The translations under genes and the position numbers were made by a program. Shown in pieces: positions 31,340-43,947 of a DNA stretch of 64,000 bases. The notes below the pieces were generated by a model that did no database searches, was not told the origin of the DNA, and worked only from the letters and a program-made list of their open reading frames with translations. How positions within the stretch are numbered: the stretch's first letter is position 1; each line of letters opens with the position of its first letter. Origin of the DNA: Phallusia mammillata (lineage: Eukaryota > Chordata > Ascidiacea > Phlebobranchia > Ascidiidae); contig QLIY01000150.1 of the NCBI GenBank assembly GCA_003260075.1, forward strand, positions 64,207 to 128,206. The letters are read 5' to 3'.

Positions 31340-34300
31340 ATGGCTTCTTATCAGGACAAAGTCTCTTTTATTCCTGCTTCGCCTAAACTACCAGACATTG
31401 CAAGCAGAAATGTTGGAAGTTATCCTTCTGGGACTGGAACATCAAGGTTATTTAATCATTTTATTGTTTGATTTAAAAGTATTGGTATATCAGCCCTAAA
31501 TTGGTGTCTGGGACTCGATTATTGTTGTATTTAAAATACAAACTCGAAAATCTCATATCAGTATCACCAGTGCTTTTAAAAGTCCTCAAAATTATATAAT
31601 TTTGTGATTGGTGCATCTAAAATACACAGGATCGCTTGGATTACTTGTGGATCACTTAGTGCACCTGAATATCACTTTAATTTTGCTTGGTGCATGTTTA
31701 TGTCACTTTGTGCAGCTTTAAAACACATGATACATCTTTATTCTGCTTCATGCACCTTTACATCGTTCAGTGCAACTTTACATTGCTTGGTGCACCTGTA
31801 CAATGCAAGGCGCACCTTTACCTAGCGATACAAAGGTGCACCAAGTGTTATAACGATGTGCCTAGCGCTTAGTGATGGGACGATACCAGGTTTTGAAGCG
31901 AGTACCGATACCGAGTACGAGTACCACATGTAGTATACCTTCGATGCCAAGTACGATTACCGGGTACTTAAGTGTAGTGTTGTACTTAGTTATATATCAC
32001 TGGCTATTTTATCTGCCATGGTCGGGGTACAGGCGTGCACATACACACATGCCGAAAAACGTAATCTCCATACGATAACAAAAAAGATATACATAAACTG
32101 GTGGAACCTTTTTCTAATTTTGTGCTGTCCAAAGTAAATATTTGGCATAAAGTTGAGAATTGTTGAATTGTGGTGTTTATTACCACTGCATTTGTGCAGT
32201 ATCAATTCACATAAGTATGTATTAATTACTGCTTTAATTGTTTACTGATTTTTTGCAAATGAAAAAAACTGAATCTGTTTCACATTATGTTTAATAAAAC
32301 AAACAAATCTTTTTCAGAAAACCAGCAAGTACACAATGGATTGGTCCCCTCAAACAGAGATTGGATTATTCCATTAACTACAGTGGAAGTCCCCATGCTG
32401 AAGATGTGGAGGAATTAAGTAGAGAAGTTGTCAAGATAATGATTTCAGCATTGCAACCCAATGCCACAAAACAGGTAAGTTATTGTAGTAGTGTTTTTTT
32501 TTCAAATGTTTACAACTAACTGAGTACATTGCAGATGATGACCTTATGTTTATATTCGTGTAGTCATCAAATAAAGCGAAACAGTGCAAAACCAATCTTT
32601 AGACAAAGCTATTATTGTACAACTGAACAAATTATAATATTCTACATAATATTCTGTTGCTGCCAAGCTTATCTTATGAACTTTTTTTATTTCATGTTTA
32701 AACTCTCATTTAAGCTCAACCGGAAATTGACGTAACTCATCCTTTGTTTAAACTCTCATTTTAGGTGTCATTATCAGGGTAATTGCACACTACTCAACAT
32801 AGTTGTTTTTATTGCAACCAACACCTGTTGTGTACAATTGAGCAAGAGAAAAGTTTAAAAGATCTTCAATTAAAATTTTAACATTAAAAAGTTGCTATAG
32901 CATGGTCAATAGTTGTTTCCTTGCTCAACAGATATGGCTTGATCTTAACCATGTGATGAATGTGGTTTTGACGTACAAGGATTTTCTGCACACCCCTTCC
33001 ATGTCGCACTATATTGAACGTCTGTTTCTTTTCTACAACTCCAACATGGAAAAGTTGTTCGATGTCCCAATCATTGACAGTCTCTACCAGGTATATTACC
33101 TGCAAACCGCATTTAATTTACTTGCCTTCATTTCAGTATAATGTTAATACAATTGCACAGTTTTTTTTTTTGCTTAGTTTTGAATTGTTACAGAGTACTA
33201 GTTTGTGCAAAGAGCTAACTTTTGTTTAAGATAGTTGTACACAAAAATATTCAGCCCCAGCAAATTTTACTTATAACCTGACATATATATTTTTTTAGTT
33301 GTTTCCATACGATGTGGACAGACTAAGATCTAATTATGGTTCTGGCATGATTGGAACTGAAAGATATGTAAGGAAAATCTTGACTCAACCAACAACCCAA
33401 GAAACTCCTCAACTAAGAGGTAAACTGCTGCACAGAAGGAGTGGCCTATATGTTTGTTTATTTTTATGTGTATTTTGCTACTTTAGGATTTGCATATGGC
33501 TTCAAACAGACATAGGTAAAATAAATCTATTTAATACAAATAAATTGTGTTCTGTCTGAATTATGCACATTTGAATTGTTTATGTAAGAATTGCTTTGCA
33601 TGGTGGATCTAACACTGCCACTTTTTGTATGACAAATTTCTCTTTTTGTATGAAAATAGCTAACCAAGATTATAACCAAGAACCTTGTAGACAATCTGTC
33701 TTCTTTGCTGCATTGGTGCAAAGTTTTGTCCATATTGCCTAACCTTGCAATAAAACTAATGGGGTTTGATAATTATAAATATAGTTACATTCACAATCAC
33801 AATCACCCACGACAAAAATTACAAATAAATTTCATGAGATATTACAAGTTATTTACTGACAAGGAGTATCAATTTATATTTTGTTATGTGCAAGCTTGTG
33901 GTTATTTATGTGAAAACAGCTAACTGTGGAGGAGGTAAAGTATCAGCCTTTTGTCTTCCAGTCTGGGTTTGATACAAATTGAATAAAAACAATCATTGTT
34001 CAATTTGTGTGATTTTGCGTCTTTTAGCTTTTGTTTTGGGTATCTAGTTACGATTCAATTTCACACGCTTGGTAACAAAACAACTTTGTTTGATTCTAAT
34101 GTTTTGGTGGCAACACAGCAGTAATCTACTAAGAATTTGAGCCAAGAAAATTAGGTGTCATTAATGTTACAGTTAAAGCCCTAAAGTGGTACATTTTAAT
34201 AATACTTTATTCCAACTTTACATTTCCTTTTATTTAAATAGTTTAAAAGGATATAAATCAATATAAGTTGACCAAATGTGCTATATTCCATTTTTAACTG

Positions 34301-37300
34301 ATATTGTTATTTCATTTTTCAGATATTCCTGATTTAAACCCTCCCCTTGCTTTACCTGATGGAAGGAATCCCTATAACTTAATAAGACGCGGCGAGGAAC
34401 CTGAAAAGTTTTTCAAAGCAAAGCCTTTGACCTTTAGCACAATCAAGTGTGTAATTTTGATAAAACATGTTGACAATTGCTTTTAATTTAGTTAATTAAA
34501 TGAACCCTGTGGTAAAATGCAGATGATATTAACCTGCACTGATGATGACAACAGGAAATATTGAGATGTCTGCTGTATAAAGTATTATTTACATTCTAAT
34601 AAATCTGACTGCACAGGGATCTGGGGGGGGGGCATGATATTAACCTGCACTGATGGTGACAACAGGAAATGTTGAAATGTCTGTGGTATAAAGTATTATT
34701 TACATTCTAATAAATCTGACTGCACAGGGATCTGGAATTCCTGTAACCATTTGTTTGGAAAATGGTCTGGTTAATTGCATAACCCAGTTAATCCCTCAAA
34801 GAAGCTTGGCAAAATAGTTATGTGATTAAATGGATTCATTTACAAGCTCTCTGGCAGCTTTTTTTATCAGTGTCTAGTGTTCCTAAAATGCGGGGGGGGG
34901 GGGTTAATCGCTCAAAGAAGCTTGGCAAAATAGTTATGTGATTAAATGGATTCATTTATAAGCTCTCTGGCAGCTTTTTTTATCAGTGTCTAGTGTTCCT
35001 AAAATGCACATCTTATTTAATTACATCCTTACACAAACTATTTACTGAATAATTGAAGACATTTTATTTTGTGTTGATTTTTAGTGACAATCTTGGTCAT
35101 GTCGCTATGGAAACAGCTGCAAATGAGTCAATGTGGAAAGAGGCACAGAGCAGTACAGTGGCTGCCATCAAGGTCGACCTGCCAATGATGTTTGAACATT
35201 ATTCTGAGCCCAGCACTCGGTACATATTGTTGTTGTTGTTTTTCTGACCTTGTATTCGTATACAACAGCTTCCATGTAACATGTCAGCAAACATGTTTCT
35301 TCTTTGTCATAACTGTGAATCATATTACAATAAAATACTTGTTTCTATTATTTTACAAATATGTACCTTTTATGACTTTGTTTTGCAAAATGTCTGCAAA
35401 GCAGGTTATCAATCTTTGTCTGTTTCAAAAATGAAAACTGTCTTTATTTAAAAAATCTGCATATTGCTTCTACTGTAAGATAAGTAACTTGTTTGTGAAC
35501 ATTTTTGCTCCTTATACCTTATGAATGTAAATAACCTTAATATGTTAAAGCAGTGTAGAATGTCTTAGATTTTACCCATACATGTTCACACTTTTTGATG
35601 ACATATTTATGGGTTGCAGTGAAAACCCATATATTGCAGTGAAAACCCATAACTACTGTGGATGCGAGCTTATAAAGTAAGCACATATGATTTGCTATTT
35701 GTTCATTTGTGTTCTAAACTTTTTTGACAGAACTCAAAGCAAGGAGTCAATTGATATTTCCCATCTACGTCAGTCAACGTCGCCTCGTAAAAAAGCTGAT
35801 GAGTTTGTTTCAATGAATGGTCGACAAGCTGTAGAACTTTTCCTCAAGCACAAACACTTACACAAAGTCAAGTTTATTTATCTGAACAAGGTCAAATCAA
35901 GGCATTACAGGTATTTTTATGTTATTTATAACTTACTTCATTGTTGTTGTATATTATTGCATATAACTAAAAGTCTTAGGTCACATTATAAAAACGCACA
36001 ACGTAAATAAGTGGTTCAAAATTAAAAAATGGTTTCATTTTGCCATGTACAAATACTGTGTAACTTATGTCTGGTACTGTACCAACATTATCTACATCTA
36101 AGGTGTTTGTCTTAATGCCTGGTATATCAGTTTGTGGAATGTTGAATCTGAATGATAGTGTAGGCCAGTGTTTATCAACCTTATACTGATTGCACACCAA
36201 CTGACGACTTTTTCTATCGTTGCGTACCACCTATACCCTGTTTGAATGGGTACACTAAGAGCTTTAGCATAGCAAATTCCAAAAGTGTGTTCAAAACATA
36301 AGCTTTAACCCAAACCAGGGATGATCAGTTGGGTCAGTTTCATCTGACTTGAAATAAGTACAACAGAAAGCACTCTGTATGCATACCACTGATTAAGAAT
36401 CACTGGTGTATGCACATAGCTTTAAACCGTGATCCACCAGTTGTGGTATCTCTTTTTAAATGATCAAATGGTACTTTTTACTTACTGTCTGCTTTGGTGC
36501 AATTGCACCTTAATCTATTCTTTCGTCAGACAAAAAAGGTGGTTTTATGCATATTGTTGTATTCTTTGTCATCAGTACTGTATTTGTTCACAGACCTTAT
36601 GACTTAATCTCGGTTCCAAGAGAACAACTTGACAAGGAGCATTTTATCTTTTCATCTTTTGGGGTTCTTCACATTTATCCTGATGAGAGCCACTCCGAGA
36701 CTTTGACTTTGGCAGAATGGAATAAACACGCTGTTTTGTGGGGTGTTCTTCAAAAACTTGCTTTCTTTAGAAATTTTCTCATCAACAAGACTTTTAACAG
36801 GTAACGGTTAACTTTGCAGTGCAAATTTTGGTTGTACTTTTAGGCAACTGTGTAAAAAATAGCCACAAGGCGCTAAAATTATTACATCTTGTATTGTTTT
36901 TATTCAAAAATATGGCTTTATGCAATTAAAATTAATAACAGGCAGAAAAGACTTGCAGTATATTGGTTCTGCAATTTTGTTGTGTTATTTTAATTAATTA
37001 TGTTAATTATTTTAACTTTGTTAAAATTTTAGCAATATCCAGTATTTGACATGAAATTATTACAAAACGCCTGAAATTATAAATTTAAGGTTTTAAGTCT
37101 GCTGGTAAAGCTCTTTTACTTCAATTTTATATTGTTTGATTAAAAAAAATTATGCTACATACAAAAGCATGCCAATATAACATTGTTGTATTGCCTCTTT
37201 AGATGGGTGAGAAATGTGAAGAGACTGAAGTACAATCGACTGAGAAGCAAAATTTCTAACATTCTACTTCACAACGTACCAGACTTTGGTTCCTCTTTAC

Positions 37301-40300
37301 TCCATGTTTTTCGGCTTATTCATGAGCTCTCAGAAGTCCAGTTTTTGCCTAAAAAGCCAAATGACATGCTGTACACTATCATGGACTTTGAATCAGATAG
37401 TCATAAGTATGTCATTATCATTACATATTCGGTATAGCGCCTTCAATGGGCCTGGCGTACTGTGATCATTACATATTGGCTGAAGTTGACTTATGACCTA
37501 TCTTATTTTTTGGTGACTGTTTTTGTTAAATATTTTCACTGTAAGATTTTCATCCTAATTAATGTACATACATTCATTGTTGTATATGATTTGTTGCACA
37601 CAGCATACTAAAAATGTTTTAAAGACAATTCTGTGGATTTTGCTTTATGATCTAGATCAAGTCCAGTCTTGCAAATATAGGAATTCAGTTCTAGTAAATC
37701 ATTTACTAGCAGTGAATGGTGTGTTATGACTCTGCATGTTAATAATGACGACATAGTCCCACTGCATGTTTGACATACGAAACTAGCTTAAACATTCACA
37801 TCCAAAATGACCAATAAACTTTATTTTAACAATTTTATTTTACTGTTTATGATTGGTTGCATGTTTCAGGCTAAAGCTTGAAGCAAAGGATGTGCTTGGT
37901 CTGTTTTTCCGCTACTGCAAGAAAGTAGTTGACACAACACGACAGTCATGCTTTGAACAACTCAAGTACTACGAGCATCAGGTAAGTCCCATGCCAGGCA
38001 TTTTTTTGTGTATTGTATTATACCTGCAGCTAAACTTCAAAAACTCTATCTCTAACCAAAAAGTTAAAAAAGTTCACATGTTGTATGTTTTAAGTGGATT
38101 GAGTCCAAAAAAAACCATGCATTCATTTCACTCAATTGTGTTTAATGGTCAAAAAACATTCAAAATGCCTGTTTCCAATTCAGAGGTTTAGTTTAAAACA
38201 AACTAGAGATTACTGCACATCAGCTATAATATTTTGCATATTATTCCTGTCAGCACGTTTGTAACTATGTTAGTTTTGTTTGACTTAACTGTGTTGCAGT
38301 CTAAGCATTGCCCAGTCACAGATTGGTATCACTACAAATTGATGTCGAAAGCTTTAATGCTCTGACATTTCTTTCGTTACTTCTGTTTTTGCACGATTAC
38401 GTTTGTATATTTATAGCAAAGCACAACCTTTGCACTCCAATTTTTGTTACTCTGTCGTACATTCACCTAACGTTTGTATTTTAAACGTTGTGGACTGGCA
38501 TAAAAAAGGTATAAAATGAGACCTTTACTGCAAATAAATTTTTGGCTTGAAATATCAGTTTTAATTAATTTTGATTAATTATTTAAGAATATCACTGATA
38601 ATCGGTATAAGCCTTAAAAAACATTTAAATCTATCTGTAAAATAAAGCTAACCATTATTTTTATTTTAATCCAAACTGTTTGTGTTTAGGCAAAGCACAG
38701 TAAGCCATTGTTCTGCAAAGAGTCGTTGTACATCCAGCGTCGAAAACGAGAAGCAAGAGCCAAAAACTTGCAGAAAGCTCAGATCATAACACGAAGAATT
38801 CCACCTTTCGTGACTTTGTGTGATCAAGCAATATCTGTACACTTGGTGGCGCTTGCTAAAGATGCAATTGTCCAGTAAGCTTAAAGTCAAAATATAAACC
38901 TCGAATTTGATAGGCCAAATTGTAAGAAACCAAAAGTTTTATTCATTTTGGCCAATCAAATTGAATATGTGTGTTTTTACGGCACCGGCTGTATTATTTT
39001 GGACACCATAGAACATATACAAGGTTCTAATAGGGGGGGGGGCGAATTCCACCTTTTGTGACTTTGTGTGATCAAGCAATATCTGTCCACTTGGTGGCGC
39101 TTGCTAAAGATGCAATTGTCCAGTAAGCTTAAATTTAAAACAAAAACTTTGTTGGTTGTTTGAGGGCAGTGTAAGCATAATACATAAGCTGTTCAACCCA
39201 TTGTCATGTGATGAGGCCTCTATTGGTCCCATAGATGCCATTTTATGTTCAAAATAACACAGTGGGTATAAGAAAAAAAACATAAATTGTCTTGATTTGT
39301 ACAAACTAGAGAACTTTAACATGAATTTGATTGGCCAAATTGTTAGAACTCAAAAGTTTTGTTCTTTTTGGCCAATCAAATTCAATATGTGTGTTTTTTC
39401 CTGATACCAACTTTATTATTTTGGACACCACAGGGCATATATGAGGTTCTAATATGTAACAATGGATTGGACAACTTGTTTTTATATAGACTTTGAAAAA
39501 TGGTTTAACCTCAGTGTGGCAAATGTGTGGTAGACTAGTTGAGTTCATTTTGTTTGGATAAATAATACAACCTATTTTGGTACACATAAATATAAACATA
39601 CGTTTAGGTTTGTCGAACATTTGATGAGTCTCGCTGATGCGGATGACAGCTCAACTGAAGATGAAACAATGTCAACAGCCACTGGAAGCCACATGACCAG
39701 CAAAGGTAAAAACAATAATTGTGAGGTGGGTTTTTTTATCATACAGATCAAGGTTATTTAATCATTTTATTGTTTGATTTAAAAGTATTGGTATATCAGC
39801 CCTAAATTGGTGTCTGGGACTANCCAAAAACATTGTATGCATTAGGCCAGCGGTTCCCAACCTTTCGGCTGCCGTGACCCCTTGACAACATGTACCAAGT
39901 TGTGGTGACCTCAAGGATAAAATTAGTAGGCTCTAAATTAAAATTGATTGTAATTTTTCTTAACAAACAGTGGTCCATGAGTTTATCTTTTTTGGGCTAG
40001 GGGTACATGGCCTAAAATGAGTTGGGAACCATGCCTTAGGGGGGGGGGATAAATTGGACAACTTGTTTTTATATGGACTTTGAAAAATGGTTTAACCTCA
40101 GTGTGGCAAAAATGTGGTAGACTAGTTGAGTTCATTTTGTTTGGATAAATAATACAACCTATTTTTAGTACACATAAATATAAACGTACGTTTAGGTTTG
40201 TCGAACATTTGATGAGTCTTGCTGATGCGGATGACAGCTTAACTGAAGAGGAAACCATGTCAACAGCCACTGGAAGTCACATGACCAGCAAAGGTAACTA

Positions 40301-43300
40301 AAACCAAATGTTGTTAAGTGGGATTTTAATTACATACATTAATCAGTTTGGACCAAAAAAGTTGTTCAGATTAAGTGAAGATCCAGATTAACTTATGGCA
40401 TTTAGTTTAAGCCTTACCACATTACAAATCATTTGTACCTCAAGTTTTGTTTGAATTAAGTGAAGAAATCTGATTTAACTGAGGTTACTGTATGTTATTT
40501 ATTGGCTTTTTTATGTTTCAGATGTTGGAAGTTCCAACAGAGAGAGGTTGGAATTTCACTCATTCGTTTTTTCTGCAAAGTTTGGTTTCAACCGACAGAC
40601 TTGTTGTTTGGAGATGCAGCCTTCCATAACAAAGTAAGTATTGTTTAAATTGCACACTACTCACTCATTCATTGCACGCAAAAATCTGATAGCAAAAACA
40701 GAAAATTATGTTCTTTAATGAAATGTGACCTGCCAAGTACTTACCAAACCCTAATGTGGCCTTCCATTATCCAAGTTTTTGAACAAACCTGTCCTCAGGA
40801 GTAGTGCACATTTGNTGGTTTCAACCGACAGACTTGTTGTTTGGAGATGCAGCCTTCCATAACAAAGTAAGTATTGTTTAAATTGCACACTACTCACTCA
40901 TTCATTGCACGCAAAAATCTGATAGCAAAAACAGAAAATTATGTTCTTTAATGAAATGTGACCTGCCAAGTACTTACCAAACCCTAATGTGGCCTTCCAT
41001 TATCCAAGTTTTTGAACAAACCTGTCCTCAGGAGTAGTGCACATTTGAAAAATTAAAAATATTGCCAAGACTGTTTTGTTGTAAAATATATTGTACCAAT
41101 TCTGTTTTGCCTTGTAAAAAAGTTAAACTTCAATCATAACTTAGGTTATATATTTTATGCTAAACTTAAACTCGCAAAATATACTTTATCACAACTAAAT
41201 CAAGAGTACAACAGACCTGCAGTAAAGCTCAGTTAAACCTGATTCGGTTAATCTAGATTTTTCAGAATTAACTTGTGGAACAAATAATTTGTAATGTGGT
41301 AAGGCTTGAACTAATCATCATTGGTTTATTCGAATCTTTGCCTTATCCGGACAAATTTTTCATGCAAACGGGTCCAGATTAACCGAGGTTTACTGAATTT
41401 TAAGTGTTGTGTCATATACAACCTTTGTAAAGATGTGGCAAGGCATAGGCAATAAATATCTACCCAACTTTCTTAGGTTTCAAGCAGTGATGCAGTCTTC
41501 AGTTGATGGGATTCTTGAAGTGATGTGCAACCAAGCTCACTCCATGGGGGGGGGGGTGGATTAACTGATGTCGATTCGTTCAAGTCTTATCTCACCACAA
41601 ATCATTTGCACCTGAAGATTTGTTTAAATTAGGAGAAGATCCGGATTAACCGAATCTGGTTTAACGGAGGTTACTGTATTTGTTTTTCACCTGCTGATTT
41701 TTTATGTTTCAGATGTCGGAAGTTCCAACAGAGAGAGGTTGGAATTTCACTCATTCGTTTTTTCGGCAAAGTTTGGGTTCAATCGACAGACTTGTTGCCT
41801 GGAGATGCAGCCTTCCATAACAAAGTAAATATTGTGTAAAATTGCACACTGTTTTCACATTTTTTGCTCACACAAAAATATGTGCTATCCAGTGGTGGGA
41901 TTCAAATTTTTCATCAACCGGTTCTATCACAAAAGTCATATTTTTCAGCCGGTTTTGTTACAAAGACAGCAACCAGTCCGCTGATCTCATAAAATTTCGT
42001 GACATGGTTCTATAGAACCGGTGCGAACCGGCTGAATCCCACTACTGGTGCTATCTATAAAGACAGTGTGTACATTTCAATGTTGTTCACAGTGCTCCTT
42101 AGTGTGCAGAGCGTGTATTTAAACCCATGCACACTAAATATTGATTTTTTTTAAATATTGATTTAAACTTTAGGTAAATTTATCTTTTATGATGGTATCC
42201 TGAGGCAAAGTGCCAATGTGGCTTGTCGCAGCCAAAATAAAATTATATTTGGGTCTCAAAACATGGAGGTAATCACTTTTTACCTTGTGAAAAGATGGAG
42301 CTTTTAGCATTGATCATAAGCTTAGGCTGTATATCATATGTCAGGGTGGTCCAAGACTAAGAGGAATAAGGTCCACATTTGGGTTTGGTATACACTTGGC
42401 CGGCCACAATGGAGAAATTCTTTTGTATAACGGACTGAACTCACTGTTCTAATCCACTTTCTGTTTTGAGGCCTAAATATTACTACTACAAAGCACATCT
42501 GTAAATATGGACAGGCATAACCAATAAAATCTACCTAACTTTCTCAGGTTTCAAGCAGTCATGCAGTCATCAGTTGATGGGATTCTTGAAGTGATGTGCA
42601 ACCAAGCTCACTCCATGCACTCCTTCTCAATGCTGAGTGAAAACAAGCGACCAGGTTCAGCTCCGCCCTCTGTGGGAACATCAGGTGGATCACAAGCTGA
42701 CTATTCTGCTCGATCTTCAGTTTCCTCTATCATGTCCGACTTCGATTCTGCAAAAGGAGAGGAAGGAAGAGATGAAAATGAGGTGATGAGTTGAATTATG
42801 TTGCCAAAGTAGTCGCAACAGTACATGTGTTATAGTTAATAGAAGAAACATTTACATTACTGGTTTAAAATGTGGAAAATTTACCAACTGCAATAAACTT
42901 AACTTAGTTTGGTGTTAATATTTGTGTTCACTTTGGACAAACTACAAAATCTGCTTTTTAATTACATTTTGTATTTCAATTTTAAGACAATTTTAACATA
43001 AAAATTACTTTATAACTTTCCTTTTTTGTATAAAACTGGTGTCTGTACAAGTGTACAACCTAAGCCTGAAATTTTTAAAAAATAATTGGTTTAGCAAAAG
43101 GGCAATCTTATCCCATTTAACTAAAAATGGCAAAACCATTCAAGTTATTTACACTAAACTAGCATGAAACTTTATAAATTTAGATGACCATGTCATTTGA
43201 TCAAGCCAAGAAGCACAAAACCATACAGGACGCTTCAGGTAACGTATAAAAGTTGTCAAAAAATTTGTGAGGTTATTTTTGAACTTCCAAACAATGTATA

Positions 43301-43947
43301 GTTTTCATTAAATTAGCTAAGGGTACTAAAAAAAGTGATATATGTTGCGTGTTTAAAAAAATGACCTCAAACAATATAAAAATCAACTATAAAATAGTGG
43401 CAGCATGGCTATTATCTATTCGCCAATTGGACTCTGCTGTGTTGTGCCTTATAACAGCTCAACATGGTACTTTTATAGGCCACAGTGAACAGTTTAGTGC
43501 AACTGTGCTGCTATGATATGTTTCATGAGGCAATATAAACTCAACTAGACTCTTTTTTTACCGGTGGCAGAATGCTTTGTGGGTATTTAAACCATTTTTA
43601 AACCGGTTATTAAACTCAACATTTTTAGGACTTGGTAAATATTTTAGCAAAGCTGTGCTGTTACAATTTGTTTCTGCAGCCAAAATAAACAAATTTTACC
43701 TGTGGTAGAATGCTTTGTGGGTATTTAAACCGTTCTCTTTGCTGTAGGTTTAACTGAACCTGTAGTGTCACCTCGTCCGTTACCCACCAAGGTTGATGAC
43801 GCTGATGGGATTAAGACTCCTGATATGATGATGACATCCGGTCCTGATGGAATGCTGGGAATGATGGTTGGGGGTCGGGGGCTTATGGGGAACCTTAACC
43901 CATTGGACCAAAGCAGACTGAAAGAAAAAATGTTGGAAAACCCAGAG
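31340..43947 (+). CDS. DNHD1-like N-terminal region (exons 1-16)
   Basis: Residues 1 to about 797. Recognisable parts: a Lys/Arg-poor start; HYIERLFLFYN in exon 3; and in exons 7-9 a block with SRHYRPYDLISVP, FSSFGVLHIYPDESHSE, TLAEWNKHAVLW and FFRNFLINKTFNRW. That block matches the conserved motif of dynein tails in which a Tyr/Asp-rich strand is followed by an EW helix and an F-x-x-W helix. Exon 11 is highly basic (RRKREARAKNLQ). Exons 14-16 are low in complexity, with Ser-rich (DYSARSSVSSIMSDF) and Met/Gly-rich (GMLGMMVGGRGLMG) parts, and may be disordered. Copies of exons 11-14 are duplicated by assembly junctions. Confidence 0.75.

Larger units (their letters stand above)
39455..40300. 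repeat. Tandem haplotype copies around a 10-G junction (40039-40048), duplicating exon 12
   Basis: TTGGACAACTTGTTTTTATA to the end of exon 12 occurs twice: exon at 39608-39705 and again at 40196-40293. The second differs at two or three residues (AGCTCAACTGAAGATGAA versus AGCTTAACTGAAGAGGAA, giving Ser to Leu and Asp to Glu). Both copies have intact splice sites. The substitutions are at polymorphism level, not paralogue level. Confidence 0.85.
40450..42617. repeat. Large tandem haplotype duplication around a G junction (41546-41556), duplicating exons 13 and 14 (part)
   Basis: Exon 13 occurs at 40522-40633 and again at 41713-41824 (TTTTCTGCAAAG versus TTTTCGGCAAAG, TTGTTTGG versus TTGCCTGG). 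The 5' part of exon 14 occurs at 41477-41545 and again, complete, at 42548-42782. The run sits exactly where the first exon 14 copy breaks off. The flanking introns align with larger differences, including transposons present in one copy. Confidence 0.85.

Noticed and set aside
32004-32205. Open frames on the - strand in intron 1
   Set aside because: Short, no domain, and partly formed by transposon-derived sequence.
42345-42430. CAGGGTGGTCCAA string as another hAT end
   Set aside because: No matching inverted end or target duplication found nearby.
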